From Geminicoccaceae bacterium (lineage in GTDB: Bacteria > Pseudomonadota > Alphaproteobacteria > Geminicoccales > Geminicoccaceae), in assembly GCA_028285265.1 (NCBI GenBank), contig JANQPX010000040.1:124001-188000 (forward strand): a stretch of 64,000 nt of DNA, read 5' to 3'. The position numbers and the translations under genes were made by a program. The notes below the pieces were generated by a model, which saw nothing but the letters and a program-made list of their open reading frames with translations, was not told the DNA's origin and searched no databases. Below are positions 44,301 to 51,187 of this stretch, piece by piece (positions within the stretch are counted from its first letter, which is position 1; every line of letters begins with the position of its first letter).

Positions 44301-45005
44301 ATCGGGCGCACGAAAGATCTCTAACCGCTTGGCGATCCAAGTTTCGGGTTGTGCGATGGCGTCCCCAATACTTCCATGGCGCACATGATCCCGCAGTAAG
44401 GTCTCGAACCGGTCACCCGACCGATAGCAGCCACTAACCTTCGGCACGTAGCTGGCATAGCGTTGATTCCAGAAGACAAGGCATTCATCGGCGTCATAGA
44501 GGGCATAGCCATCCGGCAATTGGTCGATGACATTGAGCAAACGCAATTCCGCATTCTGCAACGGTCGTTGGTCGGTCGATGGATAACGCACGGCTGAATC
44601 TGATCGGCTGCGTCTGCACTCGATGATACAGCGCGTTGCCGGTTGACCTTGCCAATGGACGGGCTGGACCTGGACATCGACCCAGGTAAAGCCGCCCTGT
44701 CGATGCAGGGCTCGGTAGGCATAGCGGTCTGGAGCATAGCGTCCGGCGCCACGCTCGATGGCATATGCCGTCATCCGTTCTCTGTCACTGGGATGGCGGA
44801 GGGGCACGATGCTTGGCATCGCCAAGATCTCCTCAGGCTTATAGCCGTGGATCGCCGCCCATTCATCGCTGACATAGAGAGGCTCTACATCACGATGTAC
44901 GATGATACCGAACTTGGGGGCCTGAGGGACTGCGCGCTCGTGCTCACTTTCTTGAATTGATAACCCACGTTTCATAGCGTTCACTAAACCAACAGTTTGC
45001 ATCAT
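41385..45005 (-). CDS. Multi-PAS GGDEF-EAL cyclic-di-GMP protein
   Basis: A 1206-residue soluble sensor without a membrane helix. At least six PAS units occur in tandem, two with the ALYDADECLVFWNQRY / ALFDEHERLTAYNEAY pattern of PAS_7. The GGDEF domain (about 770-935) has an intact RLGGDEF active site and, five residues before it, RKGD, the allosteric inhibition site. The EAL domain (about 960-1200) has YEILLR as the EAL-equivalent motif, then NLSG, EITE, DDFGSGLSSF, KIDGSF and VAEGVET, so the metal and lysine residues are present. Both synthesis and hydrolysis of c-di-GMP are possible. It converges on prpE and diverges from the LacI-type gene. Confidence 0.9.
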   Translation of the reverse strand: MMQTVGLVNAMKRGLSIQESEHERAVPQAPKFGIIVHRDVEPLYVSDEWAAIHGYKPEEILAMPSIVPLRHPSDRERMTAYAIERGAGRYAPDRYAYRALHRQGGFTWVDVQVQPVHWQGQPATRCIIECRRSRSDSAVRYPSTDQRPLQNAELRLLNVIDQLPDGYALYDADECLVFWNQRYASYVPKVSGCYRSGDRFETLLRDHVRHGSIGDAIAQPETWIAKRLEIFRAPDNRSLVIAYGDRKIRTRHIKTNDGGTLLILSDVTEAITTGDRLRTYSSALEQVADRVSIIGLDYRFVFVNEAVLHAYGRTRNDVIGRPISELIGKDQFERVSKADLDRCFAGGRVRAEREQRNAAGDLRYLDVKLEPFRKSNGEIVGAIAVMRDVTEATKRHREFQLAKSAIDQIRERIVIVDKEQNVRLVNQSHLDFHGREMDDVLGKHIGELIGWSRYSSEPNRMITQAIEVGIESRHEYWRSNLDGEGRYWETSVIPFREADSTISGAIATSRDMTEHLAAERARRQFQDAIEHLADGYALFDEHERLTAYNEAYGRIHAPSTPNFGLGVSFEAIIRGRVRARAMHDAVGREEAWIEERLRSFRSESYIGDFRVEGGRWLHVHNRRTADGGILLMVTDVTESKRIEEALAHSQTRFKDFTDLATDWFWEQDTEGRFSYYSDSFESITGWRIPDILGKTSLETFSQYVMADPTWLALWQEQQSIGIDRTVEFEHDLPTADGRTLRVSTTFRPIKNAAGVIVGYRGAAKNITAAYGLERQLEHQANHDALTGLPNRRSFERHLEQAIRANAEGRRPSTFCFIDLDQFKVVNDTAGHLAGDRLLQQVATLLASKIRKGDVLARLGGDEFGLLMRDCSLRRARNMAKRLLMELNDDRFFDGDSVFEIGASIGVTSIQSTPDSDLGRIMAEADLACYAAKDEGRNRVQVYQDDDHQLSQRREEMSKASLIRWALDEDRFDLFAQPISPLCHRGDGGERYEILLRMVLMDGTLLEPGHFIFAAEHYGLMIKIDRWVIRQSLLQLAERQNDQVNINLSGLSLNEADTVEFIKGLLLSSPVNPQNVCFEITETAAIRCLSKTKCLIDELKQIGCRFALDDFGSGLSSFNYLKQLPIDYLKIDGSFTRDILSDKHSRTMVEAVHQVAKSLDLKTVAEGVETTEALETLQSIGIDFVQGFAVGRPAPLVAWEMPREAAG

Positions 45006-45033
45006 GTTCGAACTAAATACACAAAATATTTAT

Positions 45034-45082
45034 ATCAAATTTTGATGAAATGCCATCATAAAATGATTGACGTACATCAAAA
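45034..45082. promoter_or_regulatory. Candidate LacI-type operators in divergent promoter region
   Basis: The 99 bases between the two divergent starts are AT-rich and hold a 13-base palindrome ATCAAA-T-TTTGAT at 45034-45046. The inverted pair TTTTGATG (45040-45047) and CATCAAAA (45075-45082) overlaps it. These may be operators for autoregulation by the LacI-type protein. Confidence 0.35.
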
Positions 45083-45104
45083 AAGGGGAATAGGATTGCC
45101 AACC

Positions 45105-46148
45105 ATGGCAAAGAATGAATTAAAAAGTGCAACATCAATTGATGTTGCCGACATGGCTGGTGTTAGCCTCGCGACGGTTGATCGTGTTCTGAATGGCCGC
45201 CGTGGCGTACGTCACGAGACGCGTGAACGCGTTAAAGACGCGATCGAGCGTTTGGGTTTTCGCCCCGACGCAAGTGCCGCTAACCTAGCAAAACGGCGGA
45301 CCTACCGGTTTCTTTTTGTCCTGCCGAGCCGTCACAGCGGATTTGCCGAACATCTTGAACAGGCGGTTAAAGCGGCGCCGGCCGCCCTTGATACAGAACG
45401 CGTCGTGATTTCGATCAAAAAGGCTGAAATGATCGACCATGGCGCCTTACTTGCGACATTGCGCGAGATCGACCCAAGTGAGTGGGACGGGATCGCTGTC
45501 AAAGCGACGGACGCGCCGGGAATACGAGAAGCGCTCGACGATCTTGTCGACAACGGCGTTCCCGTCGTGACATTGGTGTCAGACGTTCCGTCGTCCAAGC
45601 GCCAGCGATATATTGGAATCGATAACACCGCTGCTGGCCGCGTCGCGGGCAATCTCATGGGTCGTTTTCTGCATCGCCTCGAAGGATCTGTCGGTCTGAT
45701 CGCAGGCTCTTTGATGATCCGTGATCATGTCGAGCGGTGGGTTGGCTTCGAACAAGTCATTAAGGCCGATTTTCCTCATTTGCGGGTGTTGCCCGTCGCC
45801 GAATCGTCAGACAATTGTGACGTGGCTGGTCAGATCGTCGAGCGCATGTTGGACGAGCATCGAGACCTCATCGGCATTTATTCGATCAGCGCCGGCAATA
45901 AAGGCATTCTCGCGTCCCTTGAAAGGCTGAAGCCCCAGCCCCGTCCGACGCTGATTGTGCATGAGCTATCACCGCCGATCAGGCGAGCGTTGCTCGATGG
46001 GGCCATTGATGCCGTGATCAATCAAGATGTCGAGATGGAGGCGCATCGGGCCCTTCGATCCTTAATCGCTTTGTGCAAAAACGAGCCCGCTTTGGGGGGA
46101 CATGACCGGGTCGGGATAGGAATTTTTCTGCGCGACAACCTGCCGTGA
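45105..46148 (+). CDS. LacI-family transcriptional regulator
   Basis: A 347-residue LacI-type regulator. The N-terminal helix-turn-helix and hinge (SIDVADMAGVSLATVDRVLN, then GVRHETRERVKDAIERLGFR) are followed by a periplasmic-binding-protein-like effector domain (KRRTYRFLFVLPSRHSGFAE, RQRYIGIDNTAAGRVAGNLM). The latter resembles the sugar-binding type 4 group. The start is MAKNELKSATS, with AGGA nine bases upstream; a TTG nine bases earlier is an alternative. It probably represses the amidohydrolase-Rieske-SDR genes immediately downstream. Confidence 0.86.
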   Translation: MAKNELKSATSIDVADMAGVSLATVDRVLNGRRGVRHETRERVKDAIERLGFRPDASAANLAKRRTYRFLFVLPSRHSGFAEHLEQAVKAAPAALDTERVVISIKKAEMIDHGALLATLREIDPSEWDGIAVKATDAPGIREALDDLVDNGVPVVTLVSDVPSSKRQRYIGIDNTAAGRVAGNLMGRFLHRLEGSVGLIAGSLMIRDHVERWVGFEQVIKADFPHLRVLPVAESSDNCDVAGQIVERMLDEHRDLIGIYSISAGNKGILASLERLKPQPRPTLIVHELSPPIRRALLDGAIDAVINQDVEMEAHRALRSLIALCKNEPALGGHDRVGIGIFLRDNLP

Positions 46149-46188
46149 ACTTGAATGCTAACCTTGCAGCCGGCCCATGTCGAACCAT

Positions 46189-46206
46189 GCTGAGAACTGT
46201 CTCAGC
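46189..46206 (+). promoter_or_regulatory. Perfect seven-pair hairpin between regulator and first amidohydrolase
   Basis: GCTGAGA and TCTCAGC flank a four-base loop. It lies 40 bases after the regulator stop and 70 before the amidohydrolase start. It may be an operator or a weak terminator; no T tract follows. Confidence 0.35.
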
Positions 46207-46276
46207 GCTGCGTTCGACGATTTGATGGCGTTGCTTCCAGGCTGCTGCTAGCCTTCCTGAAGGGAGGGCAAGAGCC

Positions 46277-47344
46277 ATGAGCGACGTGCTCAAAGGCGCC
46301 ATTGATTGCGATGTTCATCCAAGCGTGCCGGGCCTCCAGGCGCTGGTTCCCTATCTCGACGATTATTGGCGAGACAGTGTCGACATCAGGGGCATGGAAG
46401 GCTTCGAAAGCCGGGCTTACCCACCCTTGCTATCGGCAAGTTCGAGGCCAGATTGGCGGCGCGGTGCTATTCGGGCAGCCGAGTCCGTCGAATTGTTGTG
46501 CGAAGATGTGCTTGACCGCTGGGCGCTCAGCGGCGCCATTTTGAATTGCCTCTATGGTGTGCAGCAGATCCACGACGAGCGGCTCGCTGCCGCCCTTTGT
46601 TCGGCTGTGAATAGCTGGTTGGTTGAGCAATGGTTGAACAAAGAGCCACGCCTTGCTGCGTCGATCGTGGTTCCACCTCAAAATCCAGCGTTGGCAGTTG
46701 AGGAAATTGAGCGACGTGCCGATGATCGGCGCTTTGTTCAGGTGTTGCTGCCGGCGATGCATGATCTGCCCTATGGGCGGCATTATTGGTGGCCGATCTA
46801 CAGAGCAGCGGAGCGCCTTGGAATGCCGATTGGGCTGCATATCGGCAGCGCCTATCGAACAGCTGTCACAGCCGTCGGTTGGCCAAGCTATCATGTCGAA
46901 GACTACATCGATCAAACCCAAGGCATGCAAGCCCAGCTTGCAAGCCTCATTAGCCACGGCGTGTTCGTAGAGTTCCCTGAACTCAGGGTGGTGCTCATCG
47001 AGTCAGGCGTGTCCTGGCTCCCGGCATTTTGTTGGCGTTTTGGCAAGTTCTGGCGAGGCGTGCGCATCGAGATTCCGTGGGTCGATCGGGCGCCTATCGA
47101 CATCGTGCGGGAGCATGTAAGGATGACGCTTCAGCCGCTCGATGCACCAGAAGATCCAGACATTCTCGAAAAGCTCTTTGAACAGCTCGGATCCGACGAG
47201 ATGCTTCTATTCTCCTCCGACTATCCACATTGGCGCTTCGATGGCGACGAGGTTATCCCGAAAGACCTGCCGCCCCCGATTCTCAACGCTTCACTGCTCA
47301 AAAATCCTGGTGAAACCTACCCTCGTCTGGGAGGCGTGCGATGA
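46277..47344 (+). CDS. Amidohydrolase-2-family metal-dependent hydrolase, paralogue A
   Basis: A 355-residue TIM-barrel hydrolase or decarboxylase of the Amidohydro_2 (ACMSD-like) group. The N-terminal metal motif is AIDCDVHPS (D-x-H), then MPIGLHIGSAY (about 177-187) for a metal histidine, VVLIESGVSWLPAFCWR and the C-terminal aspartate in LLFSSDYPHWRFD. GGGAGGG lies just before the ATG. Its stop overlaps the next start (ATGA). The protein resembles its downstream neighbour throughout, so the two arose by duplication and may act together as a heteromer or on two steps. Confidence 0.87.
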   Translation: MSDVLKGAIDCDVHPSVPGLQALVPYLDDYWRDSVDIRGMEGFESRAYPPLLSASSRPDWRRGAIRAAESVELLCEDVLDRWALSGAILNCLYGVQQIHDERLAAALCSAVNSWLVEQWLNKEPRLAASIVVPPQNPALAVEEIERRADDRRFVQVLLPAMHDLPYGRHYWWPIYRAAERLGMPIGLHIGSAYRTAVTAVGWPSYHVEDYIDQTQGMQAQLASLISHGVFVEFPELRVVLIESGVSWLPAFCWRFGKFWRGVRIEIPWVDRAPIDIVREHVRMTLQPLDAPEDPDILEKLFEQLGSDEMLLFSSDYPHWRFDGDEVIPKDLPPPILNASLLKNPGETYPRLGGVR

Positions 47345-48468
47345 CTATGGATGGGTTGACGGCAACGATCACTGGTGAGGCATCCGATGGGCTGCGTCGT
47401 CAGCATGCGCGCCTGTCGGTGATCGACAGCGATATGCATCCAACCGTTCGTACGGTCGGTGAAATCAAGCCATTCCTGCCGGCAAGATGGTGGCGTTACT
47501 TGCAAAGCTATGGGCAACGGCCGAAACACGGATTTGCCGAAGGTGATCCTTATCCCAAAGCCGCCCCGCGGGCCGCGCGACGCGACGCCTGGGGTCCAAA
47601 AGGTGCGCAACCTGGAAGCGATCTCGATTTCATTCGAGAGCACTATTTGAACGCCTACAATATTGAATCCAGTATCATGGCACCTTTGCAGCCGACGGGG
47701 CAGTCTGACCGCAATCTCGATTTTGCTGCGGCGATGTCGTCGGCCGTGAACGATTGGCAGCGGGCTAAGTGGACCGAACCCGAGCCACGCTTCAAAGCCT
47801 CGATCGTGATCCCCTACGAGGACCCGCCAGCGGCTCTCTTAGAGATTGAGCGTTGCGCTCAAGATCCAGCCTTTGCCCAGATTCTCATGCTGGCTCGCAC
47901 ATTCGAACCGCTCGGCGCGCGCAAATATTGGCCGATTTTTGCAAAAGCTGCGGAGGTGGGCCTGCCAATCGGTGTCCATGTTTTTGGCTATAGCGGCTTC
48001 CCCGTTACCGGCGCGGGTTGGCCCTCATACTATGTCGAGGAAATGACAGGTCACGCAGGAGCTTGCCAGGCGGGCGTTGTCAGCCTGGCAATGCAGGGAG
48101 TCTTCGAGCGGATTCCTGGGCTCAAGATGATCATGATTGAGGGCGGCTTCGGCTGGCTCCCATCGCTCCTTTGGCGGCTCGATAAGCACTGGAACGACCA
48201 TCGGGACGAAGTTCCACATGTCACACGGCCTCCATCGCAGACAATCAAACACCACTTTTGGGTAAGCACCCAACCGATGGAAGAGCCGGAGCGCTCACGC
48301 CATCTCTTGGATCTCATCTCCTGGATCGGCTTCGATCGTCTCCTGCTTGCAACCGATTATCCCCATTGGGACTTCGACGATCCCGCCTTCGCTCTCCCAC
48401 GGTCATTGCCGCTCGATCGGCGACAGGCGATCGCGTCGGGTAACGCTCGCAAGGTCTATCGACTCTAA
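47341..48468 (+). CDS. Amidohydrolase-2-family metal-dependent hydrolase, paralogue B
   Basis: A 375-residue paralogue of the preceding protein. Shared landmarks are VIDSDMHPT (here D-M-H in the metal motif), LPIGVHVFGYSG, WPSYYVEEMTGHAGACQAGV, MIMIEGGFGWLPSLLWRLDK and LLATDYPHWDFD. It has an insertion and a longer N-terminus. The first motif keeps the metal-binding aspartate and histidine. It overlaps the previous gene by four bases and the Rieske gene by one (TAATG), so the three are co-translated. Confidence 0.87.
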   Translation: MTMDGLTATITGEASDGLRRQHARLSVIDSDMHPTVRTVGEIKPFLPARWWRYLQSYGQRPKHGFAEGDPYPKAAPRAARRDAWGPKGAQPGSDLDFIREHYLNAYNIESSIMAPLQPTGQSDRNLDFAAAMSSAVNDWQRAKWTEPEPRFKASIVIPYEDPPAALLEIERCAQDPAFAQILMLARTFEPLGARKYWPIFAKAAEVGLPIGVHVFGYSGFPVTGAGWPSYYVEEMTGHAGACQAGVVSLAMQGVFERIPGLKMIMIEGGFGWLPSLLWRLDKHWNDHRDEVPHVTRPPSQTIKHHFWVSTQPMEEPERSRHLLDLISWIGFDRLLLATDYPHWDFDDPAFALPRSLPLDRRQAIASGNARKVYRL

Positions 48469-48881
48469 TGAGCCGCTATGTCGTAGCCCGCAGCGATGAA
48501 ATTCAGGCGGGGCAGCGCAAGCTGGTGACCGTGCGTGGCAAGCCTATCGTGATCTTCAACGTGAATGGCGACTACCTCGCGATCCTCGATCGCTGTCCGC
48601 ATCAGGGAGGCAGTCTTTGTAAGGGAAAGCTCGTCGGTCTGGTCGAGTCCGATGGTCCCGGCCGTTACCGCTACAGTCGAAAGGGCGAGATCATTCGCTG
48701 TCCCTGGCATGGCTGGGAATTTGACCTGCGAACGGGCAAATCCTATTGCGATCCGGCGCGAACGTGGGTGAAAAGCTACAGCGCATCGATCGAAACAGGC
48801 TCAAAGCTTGTCCAAAGGCCGTTCGTCGCTGAGACGTTCAAGGTGATCGAGAAAGGCGAATACATCGTCGTTGAAGTGTGA
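48468..48881 (+). CDS. Rieske [2Fe-2S] protein
   Basis: A 137-residue soluble Rieske protein. The cluster ligands are Cys43 and His45 in CPHQGG and Cys78 and His81 in CPWHGWEFD. Thirty-two residues separate His45 from Cys78, about twice the usual spacing, with the insertion CKGKLVGLVESDGPGRYRYS in between. No catalytic oxygenase subunit is fused or adjacent, so it may be an electron carrier for another enzyme of this cluster, by inference. It starts within the stop of paralogue B. Confidence 0.87.
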   Translation: MSRYVVARSDEIQAGQRKLVTVRGKPIVIFNVNGDYLAILDRCPHQGGSLCKGKLVGLVESDGPGRYRYSRKGEIIRCPWHGWEFDLRTGKSYCDPARTWVKSYSASIETGSKLVQRPFVAETFKVIEKGEYIVVEV

Positions 48882-48939
48882 TGTCCCCTAGGCCAACTGT
48901 TGTATTCTGTCGGGCCGGAGGCGAGAAGGAGACTTGCGA

Positions 48940-49701
48940 ATGAACAAGCAAGATCAAGAGTTTAGGAATCGCACGGCACTGGTTACAGGAGGATCACGGG
49001 GCATTGGTCGGGCCATTTGTCTTGCCCTCGCTGAGAAGGGGGCGAATGTCGCCCTCAACTATGTCCAGAACCGAGATGCTGCGGCAAAAGTGAAACATGA
49101 CATCGAAGCGATGGGCAGCCGCTGCGGGATCTATCGCGCTGACGTCAGCGATCCGAAGGCTGTTGAGGCGATGGTGGCCGATGTTGCCGAGGAGATTGGG
49201 CCTGTCGAATTCCTGGTGACAGCAGCGGGGATTGCCCATCTCGGCGATCATACCGAGATCGATCTCGATCTTTGGCAGCAGATCATGAGGGTCAATGTTG
49301 ACGGCACATTCTTGCCGGTCATGGCCGTGAAAGATGGGATGATCGAGCGCGGCTTTGGCCGCATTGTCTGCATCGCCTCGATTGCCGGACTAGCGCCTCG
49401 AGGACAAATGCTACCCTACAGCACGTCGAAAGCAGCCGTTATTGCCTTTGCGCGAAGTTGTGCTCAAGCCTTCGCGCCGGATGTTCGGGTCAATTGTCTG
49501 GCTCCAGGGTTGATCGACACCGATATGAGCGCCGCGATGGGCGCGCCTGCGCGTCACGCTATGCGCGAAGCGGCTTTCCTAAAGCGAACGGGGCGTCCCG
49601 AAGAGATGGCAAAAACCGTCCTCTATCTCCTCTCTGAGCAATCGAGCTTTATGACCGGTCAGACCCTGGTTGCCGACGGTGGACGGGTGACGTTGCCTTA
49701 A
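48940..49701 (+). CDS. SDR-family oxidoreductase (FabG-like)
   Basis: A 253-residue classical SDR with TGGSRGIGRA near the start, VTAAGIAHLGD, the serine in CIASIAGLAP and YSTSK. The end segment RPEEMAKTVLYLLSEQSSFM, GQTLVADGG is standard for 3-ketoacyl-reductase-like SDRs. The start is MNKQDQEF, with AAGGAG eight bases upstream. It lies 58 bases after the Rieske gene and completes the LacI-linked cluster. Substrate unknown, but an alcohol or ketone intermediate from the amidohydrolase step is likely. Confidence 0.87.
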   Translation: MNKQDQEFRNRTALVTGGSRGIGRAICLALAEKGANVALNYVQNRDAAAKVKHDIEAMGSRCGIYRADVSDPKAVEAMVADVAEEIGPVEFLVTAAGIAHLGDHTEIDLDLWQQIMRVNVDGTFLPVMAVKDGMIERGFGRIVCIASIAGLAPRGQMLPYSTSKAAVIAFARSCAQAFAPDVRVNCLAPGLIDTDMSAAMGAPARHAMREAAFLKRTGRPEEMAKTVLYLLSEQSSFMTGQTLVADGGRVTLP

Positions 49702-49770
49702 GCGCTTGAATGGTCAAGCCACGTGCTTGAACCGTAGATGCCTGGGACAGCGCTGATCATGTCACCGCTG

Positions 49771-50427
49771 TCAATCAACTTGGTCGAGCCATGCCACGAC
49801 GGTAGGTAGTATGCGATCGACGATGACCTTTACACCAGCCGCGTTGGGGTGGATCTGATCGGGTTGGTTGAGCGATGGCTCGGCAGCGACGCCGTCCAAA
49901 AAGAATGGATAAAGAGGAATGGCATGACGATCCGAGAGGTCACGAAAAACTCTTGAAAAGGCATCCGTGTAGTCTTTGCCAAGGTTGGGCGGGGGCAACA
50001 TGCCCGCCAGCAGAATGGAAATGTCACTCTCTTTTAGGCGCGTAATGATGGCGTCGAGATTATCCTCCATCTGCTCTGTCGGCAGGCCACGTAGGCCGTC
50101 ATTGGCGCCGAGCTCGATGATGACATGCGTAGGCTGATCGGCAAGCATCCAATCGAGGCGAGCAAGCCCGCCAGCCGTTGTATCGCCGCTGACACCAGCA
50201 TCCAGCACGTCACAGCTGTAGCCTTGGTCATCAAGTGCGTTTCCAAGCTGTGCTGGAAAGCCATCTTCGATCGCTATGCCGTAAGCTGCTGTGAGCGAAT
50301 CGCCTAACACGCTGATCCGACACGCCTCGGCGGCCGTAGGCATTAGAGCCAAAGCACAAAGAAGTAGAGCCAGTGCCTGTGTTGGGAACTTGAGAAACCG
50401 ATGTGGATAGACCATCTGTTGCAGCAT
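49771..50427 (-). CDS. tesA: Arylesterase / TesA-type SGNH hydrolase
   Basis: A 218-residue SGNH hydrolase. It has a signal peptide (QALALLLCALALMPTAAEA), block I VLGDSLTAAYG with the nucleophile serine, block II glycine in VSGDTTAGG, block III asparagine in ELGANDGLRG and block V DQIHPNAAG with aspartate and histidine. It acts in the periplasm on thioesters or aryl esters. A much longer frame upstream is only antisense to the ABC gene and was rejected. It is divergent from ybbA, with overlapping start codons, the arrangement conserved in many proteobacteria. Confidence 0.9.
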   Translation of the reverse strand: MLQQMVYPHRFLKFPTQALALLLCALALMPTAAEACRISVLGDSLTAAYGIAIEDGFPAQLGNALDDQGYSCDVLDAGVSGDTTAGGLARLDWMLADQPTHVIIELGANDGLRGLPTEQMEDNLDAIITRLKESDISILLAGMLPPPNLGKDYTDAFSRVFRDLSDRHAIPLYPFFLDGVAAEPSLNQPDQIHPNAAGVKVIVDRILPTVVAWLDQVD

Positions 50428-51187
50428 GAACGTTGAACCTATTGCTCCATCAATGATTGCCCTTTTGGATGTCCACCTGACCCTGACCAGTGCAGCGGGT
50501 CCGGTCAAGATCCTTAGGGGCATTGACTTGTCTGTGGCGGCTGGCCGCTCGTTGAGTGTGATCGGCCCGTCAGGCTCTGGCAAATCAACCCTTCTTTCCG
50601 TGGTTGGCGGTATCGAAAGACCAACGAGCGGAGGTGTGACCGTCGATGGCCAAGACCTCAATGCCTTGAATGAAGATGACCTCGCTTCGTTTCGCGGACG
50701 AGAAATGGGCATCTTGTTCCAATCTTTCCACCTTATCCCGACGATGACGGCACTCGAGAATGTGGCCGTGCCGCTGGAACTCGCCGGCACCGACGACGCG
50801 TTCGATCGTGCAAGAGATGGGCTTGCAGCTGTACAGCTTGGCGCCCGTACTGATCATTATCCCGGACAGCTGTCTGGTGGTGAGCAGCAACGTGTTGCGC
50901 TGGCGCGAGCACTTGCTAACCGGCCAAAGTTACTGCTTGCCGATGAGCCAACAGGCAATCTCGATGAAGCGACGGGTGGCGATATCATCGATCTTATGTT
51001 CAGCATTCAGCGCGATCGTGAGATGACGCTCATGCTGATAACCCACGATGCGGGATTGGCAGCGCGTTGCGATCACCGCTATCGCATGGCCAATGGACGT
51101 CTGCGGTCGGTGGTTGATGGCAACGAGCCGTCGATGCATGAGGCAGGCGATCCGAGCACCCGCGAGCGCTCGGATGAGGTCGCATGA
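50426..51187 (+). CDS. ybbA: YbbA-type ABC ATPase
   Basis: A 253-residue LolD-like ATPase. Motifs: Walker A GPSGSGKST (about 52-60), Q-loop LFQSFHLIPTM, signature QLSGGEQQRVALARAL, Walker B LLLADEPTGNLD, H-loop ITHDAG. The next gene overlaps it by four bases. It pairs with the YbbP permease; the complex is thought to act on envelope lipids or proteins together with TesA, but no substrate is established. The head-to-head start with tesA implies a shared bidirectional control region with almost no spacer. Confidence 0.9.
   Translation: MNVEPIAPSMIALLDVHLTLTSAAGPVKILRGIDLSVAAGRSLSVIGPSGSGKSTLLSVVGGIERPTSGGVTVDGQDLNALNEDDLASFRGREMGILFQSFHLIPTMTALENVAVPLELAGTDDAFDRARDGLAAVQLGARTDHYPGQLSGGEQQRVALARALANRPKLLLADEPTGNLDEATGGDIIDLMFSIQRDREMTLMLITHDAGLAARCDHRYRMANGRLRSVVDGNEPSMHEAGDPSTRERSDEVA

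Noticed and set aside
50428..50790. Long N-terminal extension of the tesA frame
   Set aside because: It is antisense to ybbA and precedes a clear signal peptide; the real start is at 50427.
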